Shown here in pieces: positions 26,381 through 38,536 of a stretch of 64,000 nt of DNA. How positions within the stretch are numbered: the stretch's first letter is position 1; each line of letters opens with the position of its first letter. Below the pieces are notes generated by a model. The model saw only the letters and a list, made by a program, of their open reading frames with translations. It was not told the DNA's origin and searched no databases. This stretch comes from Adiantum capillus-veneris (lineage: Eukaryota > Streptophyta > Polypodiopsida > Polypodiales > Pteridaceae): the NCBI GenBank assembly GCA_014529385.2, contig CM043958.1, forward strand, positions 75,451,169 through 75,515,168, written 5' to 3'. The position numbers and the translations under genes were made by a program.

Positions 26381-26643
26381 TATTTATAATATTTATAGTT
26401 CTTGGAAAAGCCTTGGAGTTTCACTGTAGCCTTCAAATTGAAAGGGTGATTGCTTTTGTTTTTGAAAGCTATTTGAAGAGGTTTTTGTTTTTTAAAGCTA
26501 TTTGAAGAGGTGGCTTTACTTTGCATTTTGAAGAACATAAAGAACTCACGTCCACATGTCGACCAATGAACCTCTCTTTGCAAGATTGCACGGACCTTCC
26601 ATGTTATCTCGATGCTTGAAGCTCATCAGTTGCATGCGCATTC

Positions 26644-26748
<105 letters not shown>

Positions 26749-26918
26749 ATTGCTTGTGTGTCTGAGAGACAAAGTCGATGTGGCATTTGTTGAGGTGTTG
26801 GAGCACTACATGGAGGCCTTCCACATTTGCATTGCATTAACAAAGTGCAGCGAGCTCAACAATTTAGTGATGAGTGACCAATGATTTGTTGTGGATGTCC
26901 TGGAAGCATTGTGTCTCT

Positions 26919-29034
26919 ATGTGTGTAGCTGCTTAATCTTAGATAATAAGACATAATTGAACTTTTATATTCAAAAGATAGCTGGCTATGGAACAAAGAC
27001 CAGATAAGTGCAGAAAAAACTCAATATTAGGATCATTTATGTACAATGTTTGTACGAATGAGGTCCCATTTCAGTATACAGATAGTAAAAAAAAAAAAAC
27101 AACTTCCCGAATCATAAGTGAGTGTGCAATCCAATGTAGGTCAACTTGTCAAAGTTAAAAAAAACCTCCAAGATAAGATAGAGTCCTTACCTACATCCAT
27201 CCAAACAAGACAACAAATACGTTAGCCTTGGATGTGTTTTACAGGCATCAATGGACTATATCAGTTGTTATCCATGTCCATCTTATAAACTTTTTTTAAC
27301 TTCCAAGATTAGTCCAAAGTATTTAAGTAAGAAATGTTCCTCGTTTTTTTATACAAAAAACCCAAAGTCTCTAGCAAAAGAATCTCATTTTGATTAGAAG
27401 GCCATCACCCCTTCTAATCCAAGTGTTTGAATCATCCATTAATATTCTTATCAGTTTATAAGTTATCTTTAACGAAAGCTCCATCATATGAGTTTTTTTT
27501 TTAAAAGAAAAAGTTTTAAAGAAAATTCCATTTATAGTTTTTCAAAGCATCAAGCTTGTTTTAGTTTTAGATCCGATATAGTTTAAGCCCATCATGGTAC
27601 ATGGCCTCAAATCATCCCTCAATTTGTATATCACTTACCTTATGTGTCTCTCTAGCAAATCAAGTGGCAATGAGCCATTAACAGACCTCGAGTCCAACCA
27701 AAAAATTGAAAGGAAAAAAGCCATTGCGCTTTAGGTTTCCAATTTCATTATCATTAGTGGATGTAAACAAAATACCTTAACAAGAAGACCAGTACTATAC
27801 CCAGTACATGTAAATAATTGGGCCAGACAACCCCATCTAATAACCGTATGTAGCGGGGCCAAGAACCCATTTACCAAAAGCCAAAAGGCATAAAACCACA
27901 TTTGCCTAGTGATTTGTAACATCTCATGAAAAAATTCTAAGTACTGAACCAGTAGCGTAATGATAAGCAGTCGAGGCAAGCTAAGCAAATTGTGCGCAGC
28001 AAGTCCACCCCATTACTTTCACATAGCAACCCTAAGCGGTGGGATTTTTCCACACAGTATACCATGCTTAAGTGCTTAATAACCAGTCAATACACAAAGC
28101 TACAAAAAGTAGCTACATCCACCAGTGAGAATGTAGACAATAACCAATGAAAATAACGACAGTACTAAGCAAATCTCAAAGTATTTTGATGAGCAATAAT
28201 GGTATCTCCATTTACTCTAGTGACAGAAAAATACAGTTTTTACGACCATAGTAAAAAAAAGCGACAATTTTAGTTAATTCATGCAGTATGTTGATGCCTA
28301 TTTAGGCCATTATGGTATGCTCAGTACCCCTTAACCAAGTAAAGTCAGGTTGAGCAGAGCGGCAAAAAGGAGCCCCCATCAAAAAAATCCAGAACAACCT
28401 CATGTATTAGGCAATCAGTAAACACTTATATCATTAGCAGTTCCCGCAACTTACCGTAGTCACCATGTCATGGCATGATTAGCCATATATGCTTCTCATC
28501 AAGGAGTCTCATAACCCGGTATGAGAGCAAGAGCAACATGCTTTAAAAAACTCCCCTCAACAGTGGTTACTTCAATATAATGCTCCCTTTTTTTCATTTT
28601 ATAGAAAGCTAGCAACGAAAAACAAATGGCCAAGGAAGCATACCTATGTACTAGAAGCGATGAGCTCCATGCTTCAATGTCAAAACACAACGCAGATTTC
28701 TCTAGGCACGGCAACAACCAAACAAAGCTAAGTGAGGGCCAGAGAAGAGCCCTCACCTCTTTATATAGAGGAAGGAGGGAGTCGGCCCGCCAATCGTAGC
28801 CACGAGTAGAATCGTCATGAGTGAACCGACTGCATTACATGACAGTGAGTCCGCCTACGGTTGTAGAGAGAGAGCCATTGCTCCTTCACGGCAAGTAAAT
28901 GGTAGTAGGGTAGTAAACCACTTAAGTAAAAACCTACTTGTAGGTAATAGATACGGTCCTAGTCTGTGAAGAGGTGAAGTTTTAAAATAAAGGCCAAAAA
29001 CTATAACTAATTACCACTGTGTGTGTGTGTGTGT
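26919..29034 (-). repeat. Left 2.1-kb direct repeat of the Penelope-like element
   Basis: It aligns with 32873-35020 along its whole length, roughly nine bases in ten by eye, with small indels. It ends in a (GT)8 tract at 29019-29034. A palindromic CCTCTTTATATAGAGG at about 28755-28770 contains a TATA box usable on the minus strand. Confidence 0.9.
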
Positions 29035-29069
29035 ACCCACCCTAACCCAGGCGCCATACACAATTGGTC

Positions 29070-29102
29070 GGTAGTAGGCCCATTGTGTATGGGCCTACTA
29101 CC
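29070..29102. other. Perfect 14-bp hairpin
   Basis: GGTAGTAGGCCCAT and its exact reverse complement flank a TGTGT loop, just inside the left repeat. On the coding strand it lies in the 3' UTR of the Penelope-like element. Confidence 0.9.
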
Positions 29103-29244
29103 TTATTAGAGAAATGAGATTATCCTGGTTAAAGTGTAACCCAGGCCAATTATGTTGGGTGAGAGATTGTGTAAATATGTCACAGACCTGGTTTCTATTA
29201 AACCCGTTAAGGCAATACTTTCTGATTAGTAAATTAACATCCTC

Positions 29245-32200
29245 CTAAGCAAGGAAATAAAAAGAGGAAGAATAGAAAATTAAGTGTAGCAGGCTGATAC
29301 ATGAGCTAATAGCAACCTTGTGAGGCCTATTGCTATTCCTTTTTATGAACTCCACAACTGGTAGTTTCAAGGGATCTCTTTTCCAAACAAATCTTAGGTC
29401 ATATCCACTGACAGACAAAACATGAAGAGAGATAGAAAGGTTAAGGAATTGGACTGATGTGCAAAAAGCCCCATTGGGTGTAATGATCCCATGTAAAGAT
29501 GTAGGTTCAATTTTAAGGCAGTGAGGATAAATCAAAGAAATTTCTTTGAGGAAGGCTTTATTGTTGACACTTAGTAAGTCATCCATATATCTATAGGTAT
29601 GTCTGAATTGTGAAAGATTATTTTTGCAAGATTCCATAGCTTTGAGAAACCAATTGTATTGGAAGAAAGAAAGGTAAATATTACACATAAGTGGAGAATA
29701 AGAGAACCCCATGGGGATGCATAGGCATTGGTTGAAGCATAGACCGCCGAAAACTATAGTACAGTTACTAAGCAGCCACGAGATGTAGGAGCAAAGCTTA
29801 TCTTCATTGAAGTGTAAGGAGTGAGTGTTTTTTATCCACCTGGGTTTTTTGGAAAGAGAGATGTAAAAAAGTTTCTTCTTTCTAGCATTGGAGAAAGCCA
29901 TTTTAATCACCTTGGCAAGAATGGTCTTAAGGCCAAGATCCCCATCAAGGGGATTGTTTTCATAGCATTGCGTAATGTCCGCAGTAAAAATGTGAAAGGT
30001 TTTTTGTAGAAGGTTAAGCGAGACTTATGTAGAGTTTCTTGTAAGCCAAAAGGGGTTGTACTGTATATGAAGGAAGTCATGGCAGATTTTCTGTTTAATG
30101 GCACAAATAAGATCAAATTCGGCTAGTATAAGGTCAAGGCAAAGCGTAATATCCTTGGTGATATCAGTAAAGATACCATTGGAAGCATCAGATATCCATC
30201 TGAACTTACTCTTATGAATCTTATAGGTGGGAAATAATACTGGTAGCTTAGTGTTCAGTACAAGGTAGCCTAGATTCCCTAAGCATTTTGAGATGTTATC
30301 GATCACTGTTTGTAGTGAAGAGTTAATACTACAAAATTCCTTTCTAGATACTCGATCGTGGGCAGCCTTCCAAGCAAGGTATTTGCAAATAAGAGTGGGG
30401 TCGACAACAAACCATTTATCAAAAATATTTTGAAAATCAAAAGGTAGCTGTGATGTAAGCCAGGATTCATCCGAGGATAACCATTTTCTAGGAATTTGTG
30501 ATATTTTTTGAAGGAAGCATTCCTTCACAACTTTCCTTAAGTCCGATAGGACTGTCATCTCCAATTGGAGAGCACTGACAAGGTCAGTGAGGCAGCTTAG
30601 TATAGATGATAGAGCAAGGTAGGGGTTTTTGGAAAAGTAAGGTATATGATTGAGCCCATTGGCCAAGATTCTATGTACTTTAATATTTTCAATAATGCTA
30701 AGATCACAGGTACAAACCTGTTTTCCATATGCCTCGAAGTTCCTGCAAAAGGTGGCAAATCGATAGCATGTACATTCGGGAATAGAATCACACCGAAGAA
30801 AGTCATTACTGTAAACCAAATTTTTCAGGGGTTGCTGATACTTCCATCTTATGAGTATATTATCAAGTAATTTGTGATTGCCAAAAAGTAGTTCAAAGCA
30901 CTCACAAAAAAGGTTTTTTGGTTGAATCCAATCAAGAAGTACATTGTGAAAGAGATAGTGTATGTATATATATCCTTTGTTTGGATCCACTTTGTCGAGA
31001 GTTCTTCTTTCGTAAGGGCTTGTAGTAACCTGCAATATCACCAAGGATTACATTTCAAGGAAATTCCTGATGGGGGGAATCCTGCCTCTACCCCTAGTGT
31101 AGCTACGAGCTTTTCCTCGGTTAGAGGATGAGCTAGGTGTTAAAAAGGAAGTGAAGGAGTTGGGGGTAGTCAAAGAGTTGGTCTTTTAAGAGTAGGGGAG
31201 TCATCCTCATCAATACTTGGTTTAAGTAAACTAGTGATGATCTTAACACCTTTATAGTTAGCATAAGTAGTTAGGTAAATCCCAGGTTCATTAGATTTTA
31301 ACTCCTTCAAGATATCCAACATTAGTCCATGGAAGATGTTAAAGGCAATCTGCGTAATGATAATTTGCTTAGCACCCAACCAAGAGCAAATGAGAGAGAG
31401 GTGAAAATCCACAGGTTTTTCTGGGAAGAGTAGGTCAAGATGGTTGAGAATAAACCAGTTGGTATGATCAAACCACATGATGCTTGATTCAGAAGAGGCT
31501 TTAAGGTCAAGAAATCTGTAGGCACGTTTTACATAAGGTCAAAAGACATTTTAGATGGATTCAGTGTAAAAATCCAGGTTACTTTTAGCAAATTCCATGT
31601 TTCCTTTAGTACGGATGTAGAGGCCGTCGGTATTGGAGGGACATTTGGAGTGGTCAATGAGATTGAGGTTGAAGGGTGCTTTGATGAGCTCCCCTTTGTC
31701 CAAAAACTGTCCTCCTTTCAAAATCTTGAGTCTGCAATCCTCCACAGTAGAGACAGGGAGGCTAGCAAGGTATACCAAGTTTCACTTAAAATGGGTGCTA
31801 AGGATGATTTGTTAGGCAGGACCCAAAGCTAATGGTCAACCCCAAGTGATTCGATTTCAATTTGTCTAATAGGTAAGACAGGAAAAACTTTAGAGATCTT
31901 AGGCACCATCTCTAGGAGGTTAGAGTCATTGAGGGAACAAATATTACTCTGAAATTCTTTAACTTCTTCAAGGGCTGCACTATCCCTACAAAAGATACCA
32001 CCAGTTTGTGGGATAGTCGGAGTAGCTGGTGTACGAACAAAAGAGGGATTGAGACCGCACAGCTTCCTTAGAAATTTAGAAAGATCAGCACTTGAGGAAG
32101 AGAATAGGGAAAACTCTTGTTGGTACTTTGAAGACAGTAAGGGAAGTTGGGCTATGAATTGGGAAATTAAATTCACCCCTTCCATGGAGTCCTTATCCTG

Positions 32201-32636
32201 AGTAGCCAAAATTTTAACCCAATCATTAAAAAGACAGCATATGTAAGACAAACAATTTCTTGTCAAAGGTAAGAGTCGAGTCATATATTAGTTGAGAAGC
32301 ATCCAAGTTGCTAATACATTTGAGTACAAGAGATGTGGCCATTGAGAGGGGCTCCGAGGTCAATTCCAATCCTTGTGAGAGAGCAAGCATGTGCAATATT
32401 TCAAAAAAGTGTGGTGAGGTTTACTTTTTCTTACCTTAGTAAGTAATACAATCTTTGGCTTTCCTAGTAAGGAAGGGTGTAGTTCTAACTGCCAAAGCAT
32501 TCTTTAGTTTATGGTCCTTAAGATATAGCTTAATCTGTTCGAAAATCTTTGCATGATTCTCAGGGTTGTGTTCAATACTCATGCGGGCTGTCTTTGTAAA
32601 GGGTATGTGGCCCTGAAAAAGGAACAGTTTAAACAT
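29245..32636 (-). pseudogene. Penelope-like reverse transcriptase, frameshifted
   Basis: Minus-strand pieces in order: 32636-32436, 32284-31829, 31778-31551, about 31525-31170, 31044-30025, then about 30116-29245. RT signatures are 'PTYKIHKSKFRWISDA' (finger, about 30190), 'FTADITQCYENNP' (motif A, about 29955-29990), 'IPMGFSYSPLMCNIYL' (motif B, about 29690-29725) and 'RYMDDLL' (motif C, YMDD at 29578-29589). A 'YPHCLKIEPT...LNLSISL' region and a C-terminal 'KRDPLKLPVVEFI..NSNRPHK' follow. The upstream half has a Cys-rich 'CTCDLS' and no recognised domain. Frame changes occur near 30040 and several other points. These motifs match Penelope-type RTs, which are related to telomerase; motif A in particular has the telomerase-like D-x3-C/A-Y spacing. 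Confidence 0.6.
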
Positions 32637-32872
32637 AAATAAAAATAAAAGTAAAAACAGTAACTGTAGTTTTGGCCCGCAAACCTTAAACCGGCAAAGT
32701 CAAAGACTATAGTAGCCGTAAGCAGGGGACCAGAAATCTCTGAAGGACCACCTAACATCAGTCAACCAATCAAGGGATTATAGACTATGGGTCCAACCTA
32801 GAGCTCAATTTCGGAATTAATTTCCAAAGCCAGCATCCCGGTTTCTCTAGAAAGAAAAACCTTATGTATAGG

Positions 32873-33940
32873 ATGTGTGTGTAGCTGTTTAATCTTTGAT
32901 AATAAGACATAATTGAACTTTTACATTCAAAAGATAGTTGGCTAGGGAACAAAGAACAGATAAGTGCAGAAACAACTCAGTATTAGAATCATTTATGTAC
33001 AATTTTTATACGAATGAGGTCCCATTCCAGTATACGGATAGTGTCTTTTTTAAAAAAAACTTCTTGAATCATAAGTGAGTGTGCAATCTAGTGTAGGTCA
33101 GCTTGCCAAAGTAAAAGGAAACCTCCAAGATAAGATAGAGTCCTTACCTGCATCCATCCAAACAAAACAACAAATACGTTAGCCTTGGATGTGTTGTACA
33201 GGTATCAATGGACTATATCAATTGTTATCCATGTCCATCTTACAAACTTTTTTTAACTTCCAAGCTTAGTCCAAAGTATTTAAGTAAGAAATGTTCCTCT
33301 TTTTTTTATATACAAAACCCAAAGTCTCTAGCAAAAGAATATCATTTTGATTAGAAGGCCATCACCCCTTCTAATCCAAGTGTTTGAATCATCCATTAAT
33401 ATTCTTATCAGTTTATAAGTTATCTTTAATGAAATCTCCATCATATGAGTTTTCTTAAAAAACGTTTTTAAGAAAATTCCATTTATAGTTTTTCAAAGCA
33501 TCAAGCTTGTTTTAGTTTTAGATCCGATATAGTTTAAGCCCATCATGGTACATGGCCTCAAATCATCTTTCAATTTGTATATCACTTACCTTATGTGTCT
33601 CTCTAGCAAATCAAGTGGCAATGAGCCATTAACAGATCTCGAGTCCAACCAAAAAATTGTAAGGAAAAAAGCCATTGTGCTTTAGGTTTCCAATTTCATC
33701 TATCATTAGTGGATGTAAACAAATTACAATGATACCTTAACAAGAAGACCAATACTATACCCAGTACATGTAAGTAATTGGGCCAGACATCCCATCTAAT
33801 GACCGTATGCAGCAGGGCCAAGCACCCATTTACCAAAAGCCAAAAGGCAAAAAACCACATTCGCCTAGTGATTTGTAACATCTCGTGCAAAAATTCTAGG
33901 TACTGAACCAATAGCATAATGATAAGCAGTCGGGGCAAGC

Positions 33941-33978
<38 letters not shown>

Positions 33979-35020
33979 AAGAAAGCATCCAGTAATTGTG
34001 CGCAGCAAGTCCACCCCATTACTTTCACATAGCAACCCTAAGTGGTGGGATTTTTCCATACAGTATACCATGCTTAAGTGCTTTATAACTGGTCAATACC
34101 CAAAGCTACAAAAAGGAGCTACATGAGAATGCAAGCAATAACCAGTGAAAAGAACGACATTACTAAGCAAATCTCAAAGTATTTGGATGAGCAATAATGG
34201 TATCTCCATTTACTTTAGTGACAGAAAAAGACAGTTTTTATGACCATTAGTAAAAAAACAACGACAGTTTTAGTTAATTCATGCAGTATGTTGACGCCTA
34301 TTAGGCCATTATGGTATGCTCAGTACACCTTAGCCATGTAAAGTCAAGTTCAGCAGAGCGGCAGAAAGGAGCCCCCATCGAAAAAAGCAAGAACAAACTC
34401 ATGTATTAGGCAATCCATAAACACTTATATCATTAGTAGTGCTTGCAACTTACCATAATCACCATGCCATATATGCTTCTTATCAAGGAGTATCATAACC
34501 CAGTATTAGAGCAAGAGCAACATGCTTAAAAAAAAACCCCCTCAACAGTAGTTACTTGAATATAATGCTCCCTTTTTTTCCTTTTATAGAAAACCTGCAG
34601 AAAAACAAATGGCCAAGGAAGCAGACCTGTGTGCTAGAAGCGGTGGCTCCATGCTTCAATGTCAAAACACAACGCATATTTCTCTAGGCACGGCAACAGC
34701 CAAACAAAGGTAAGTGACGGCCAGAGAAGAGCCCTCACCTCTTTATATAGAGGAAGTTGGGAGTTGGCCCGCCAGATCATAGCCATGAGTAGAAACGCGA
34801 TGAGTGAATCGATTGCATTACATGACAATGAGGCCACCTACGGTTGCAGAGAGAGAGCCACTGCGCCTTCACAACAAGTAAATGGTAGTAGGGTAGTAAA
34901 CCACTTAAGTAAAAACCTAATAGATACGGGCCTAGTCCCATGGTGAAGAGGTGAAGTTCTAAAATAAAGGCCAGAAACTATAACTAAGTACCACAGTGTG
35001 TGTGTGTGTGTGTGTGCGTG
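32873..35020 (-). repeat. Right 2.1-kb direct repeat of the Penelope-like element
   Basis: Partner of 26919-29034. It differs by a run of 35 C at 33942-33976 that is absent from the left copy, and by a longer terminal (GT)n at 34996-35016. On the coding strand this copy is upstream of the RT, so its TATA element (about 34737-34752) could be the promoter. Confidence 0.9.
33942..33976. repeat. Poly-C tract, 35 bases
   Basis: A pure C run inside the right repeat only, so it arose after the repeats separated. Confidence 0.97.
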
Positions 35021-35119
35021 CTATGAAAATGTCAATTGTTTATCGCGGTCTTTTACCACATTTTGTAGAGAGAATGTCCAAATTGAGCTGGAGAGGGAAG
35101 AGAGAGGAGGACGGAGGTG

Positions 35120-35230
35120 ATTTTTTTTTGTATTTAAACTATTGCCGTGACTATGTCCGCGACTATTAGCGCATTTATTACCTCCGCTATTACCGCTGAT
35201 ATTATCGCATTTATTTTCGAGAGGAGATTT
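35120..35230. repeat. 'attaccgc / tattatcgc' short repeats, left block
   Basis: Short iterations such as gctattaccgctgatattatc resemble subterminal repeats of a DNA transposon. A matching block lies at 41235-41340. Confidence 0.4.
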
Positions 35231-35509
35231 ATCTCCTAAACTTTCAAATTTTGGCTTGAACATTCCCCCTCCCTCAAATTTTAGTGTTTCCCTCCTCTCA
35301 ATAAAAATCAAATAATATAAAATGAAATTTTCAAATTTAAAAAAGAAAAGATATGAAAATATGTAACAATAGTAAGCTATTTAAGATTACCCTTGGTTAC
35401 AACTAAACTAATAGTTGTCACTTGATAAACATAATTGAGCATGTTCACAAAATTAGAGAGCGGAAGAGGGGGGGGAGAGAGATGAATGGATTACACGACC
35501 AAAAATCTT

Positions 35510-35563
35510 CCAAAAGATCCCTACATGAATCATATTCCAAAAGATCCCTACATGAAGCATCAT
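35510..35563. repeat. 27-bp tandem duplication
   Basis: ccaaaagatccctacatgaa is repeated with a 27-bp period (35510 and 35537). Confidence 0.9.
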
Positions 35564-35584
35564 CCAATTCTAAACCCATGGCTC

Positions 35585-36797
35585 CTAAATCAATAAAGAG
35601 AGAAACAGAATTGTCGTTTGTGGATGTTTTGGCTTCATCATCTTTGAATCTTCATCCTCCATCTCATCATCCTGATCATCATGATAATCATCCTCGCTAA
35701 GACTTGCTGCCATTGGATTGGATTCATCGACCCCCCTTTCCTCTATCTCCACCTCATCCAAAGAAGAAGGTGGAAGAGGGTTGAAGATGGTCTCCGCTTC
35801 ATTAGTGGAGACCATCTTCACCGAGGTGTTACGAGAATTACGAACCACATTTTTGGTTGGTGGATTGTTGGGATATAGATGACCTATAGAAGAGAAGCTC
35901 AAAGTGAGTAGCATTGGTTTAATTAATGTTACAAGAAAATAAGAATAAAAAAGGTAGTCAGTCACTTGCTCACAATTTCATACCTCCATGTGTGATTAAC
36001 ACTAGAGTCCACCATGTAGAGGCCATTTTTATGCCTTCTATACACATTTGCAAACCACTTTCACTAGAAGATGAAGGTATGAAAGGTTCTAAAACTAAAC
36101 TTTAGTATCCTTTTAATAGTTCCACAATACCTGGCTTCATCACCGTATGTGTCAAAGTTTCCCATGATGCCACAATCCATGGTGGTTCTACGCTCGTCAA
36201 TGTGGCACGTACAATAGTGGCAACCCTTTGACCACATAGAGTTAAAGGAAAGGAACTACAAAATAGGAAAATGTCTTTTATCAAATACAAAGATAAAATT
36301 TTTAAAAAATACAATATGTTTTAGGTATATGAATACTCTACCTTTGGTACACATCCTCGTGCATACTCCCATCCTTTGTTGGTGATGTCTTCTCCGCGTG
36401 CTTTTGCTTTGGTCATTCTCTCATGAATCCACTCTGCACTAATGAGATTTGGGAAACATGCAAGGTGTTTAGGCACTGGGGGTTCCCTCCTTCCTCCATG
36501 TGCTTGTTTCCATGCTTCTCTCTCTTGCAAACGCCTTGCCTTTACCATTGTCCACAAGTCCACCCACTTGGTCATAACCTTTGCATTGAGAATACAAAAT
36601 TTATTGACCACTCGTGATAGATTCATATCCATGTTAAGTAGTTTTCCCTTTCCACTTGGCAAGTGTGAAGTCATCCTTGCATCTTCCTCATCTGACCACA
36701 TGCGAGGCATTGAAGGATCAACTTGTGCCAAATACTCTAAGATGTAAACAAATGCCTCTTTCACAATCCACCCTTCGGCCATACATGCCTCTGGCAA
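35585..36797 (-). pseudogene. Spliced gene relic of unknown function, four exons visible
   Basis: Exon A (about 36797-36342) is open and encodes a Lys/Arg- and Trp-rich stretch ('YILEYLAQVDPSMPRMWSDE', 'VMTKWVDLWTMVKARRLQ'). It ends at an AAG^GTAGAG donor. Exon B (36255-36131) follows a TTTTGTAG acceptor and is Cys/His-rich ('WSKGCHYCTCHIDERRTTMD'). Exon C is 36063-35984 and exon D 35883-35585, ending in an acidic tail and TAG. All introns are GT-AG and the phases (0, 2, 1) keep one open frame through all four exons. Exon A begins after an in-frame TAA, and coding-like DNA upstream (36840-37240, 'YPCTKCKREIPRLRR') holds stops, so the 5' part is missing or broken. The domain is not recognised; a transposon-borne gene is likely from context. 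Confidence 0.45.
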
Positions 36798-37251
36798 TCC
36801 TCCTTACACACATCGCGTTCATGAGCCAGTAACTCATCACACATGTCGAACATGTGCTCATCCTTTTCCTCAACCTGAGACTAAGAGGGGAAAAGGAGCT
36901 GTTGAAGTAGAGCTAATGGGAGGATCACCATGCGGTTCACCCAATTCGTCCAATAGCTTTTGCCTCTGTCGTTCGGCTTTGCGTGCCGGTGCACCACCAC
37001 CAAACATAGACCAATGGGACACCTCCTAAAGCGAGGGGTGAGTGGTGCTCTCATCTCTCTGAGCGCTTTTTCGAGGATGCCAAAGACCTTTGTTCTCCAC
37101 GTGCTCCAAAGCAACGCGCCTCAAGCGAGGGATTTCTCTTTTGCACTTGGTGCACGGATAAGCGAGTTTTTCCTTGAGCCACCAATTGAGTTAGGCCCTC
37201 CAAGGGGGCCACAATCATCCCAATCGATGTCTTGCACACACGATAAATTTT

Positions 37252-37440
37252 TTATTTGATCATATGTGCCCTACAAAATAGACAGTTAATTAAAAAATTA
37301 GATATATTTCAATTTTTAAAAATGACTATATAATCAAAGAGAAAAATTTTTATTTAGTCATATATGCCCTAAAAGATAAATAGTTAATTAAAAAATAGAT
37401 ACATTTCAATAAACAAAATATGACTATATAGTCAAAGAGA
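37252..37440. repeat. About 100-bp tandem duplication, AT-rich
   Basis: 'catatgtgccctacaaaatag..agttaattaaaaaa' recurs about 100 bp later with changes, each copy ending in 'atgactatata.tcaaagaga'. Confidence 0.75.
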
Positions 37441-37975
37441 ATAAAGTGCAATTAGTGCCTTTATTTTTTAGAAATAGAGTATAATCGGTGTGCACACTAA
37501 ATGGGTTAATTTTTAAATCACAAATATCTAAAAGTTCTTAAAAAATGTACTTAAAAAATATGTAAAAGTTCTACAAAACTAAGTACTCGTAAAAATATTA
37601 AAAGTCTTCATCAAAAAACTCAAAAGGCTAAAAAGAAAATAATTGATATATAAGAGTAGAGGGGGTAGAGTATGCCACATTTTTACGGCATACCCTGCCT
37701 TTTTTCTCTCTTCCATCACGCCTGCTTCAAGCTCCTTCCCCCCTCCTACACCTCCCACAACCTCACTTCTCTTTCTCCCTTCGCCTCCTACACCTCCCAC
37801 ACGCTCACTCTCTCTCTCCCCCAAAAACACAAAAATACGCGCACACACACACACACTCGGTTCAAAAAATATCTTCGATTTATTTGTGATGTTTTCCTTG
37901 AAGGGGGTCTAACGCGTTTGTCTTTGGAAGCTCAACCTAGCAGGCAACCTTTCTACAACCTAAGGTAATCACTAA

Positions 37976-38028
37976 CCCCCCCCCCCCCCCCCCCCCCCCC
38001 CCTTCTTTCCTCAATGGATTCTACTTTG

Positions 38029-38078
<50 letters not shown>

Positions 38079-38101
38079 TTACATGCATAAATGGAGAAAC
38101 A

Positions 38102-38182
<81 letters not shown>

Positions 38183-38301
38183 GCCTCATTCATTTGCCGT
38201 AGGTTGTTTAGTGATGTTGATGTAATCTTTTTGCTCGTTCCTATAATATGTAAGCTTTGTTTGCAAATGAATGTGTGTGATAGATTTATTAGGCAATGGA
38301 T

Positions 38302-38390
<89 letters not shown>

Positions 38391-38479
38391 CAGAGAGAGA
38401 GAGAGAGAGGGAGCTAGTGGGAGAGAGAGAAATAGGGATATCCGTGGGGAGAAAGAGATAGATAGGGAGAGGGAAGGAC

Positions 38480-38532
<53 letters not shown>
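37976..38532. repeat. Poly-C, (AC)n, two (GT)n(GA)n and (GA)n cluster
   Basis: 27 C at 37976-38002, (AC)n at 38031-38077, (GT)n(GA)n at 38104-38179 and again at 38305-38388, and (GA)n at 38483-38532. A short non-repetitive spacer separates the two compound tracts. Confidence 0.97.

Positions 38533-38536
<4 letters not shown>

Larger units (their letters stand above)
26919..35020 (-). mobile_element. Penelope-like retroelement with 2.1-kb direct repeats
   Basis: Two direct repeats (26919-29034 and 32873-35020) flank a 3.8-kb middle whose minus strand encodes a decayed RT. Each repeat starts at ATGTGTGTAGCTG and ends in ACCAC(T/A)G then (GT)n. The RT motifs fit the Penelope-like/RVT group rather than LTR elements or LINEs, and long terminal direct repeats (pseudo-LTRs) are a known trait of that group. 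No GIY-YIG endonuclease was found, as in the endonuclease-deficient Athena/Coprina types. No target duplication is evident. Confidence 0.6.

Noticed and set aside
33696-34028. Minus-strand frames in the Penelope repeats, including a poly-Gly run
   Set aside because: The poly-Gly comes from the C35 tract, and the matching frame in the left repeat (27731-27988) diverges in length and frame, so there is no sign of coding constraint.
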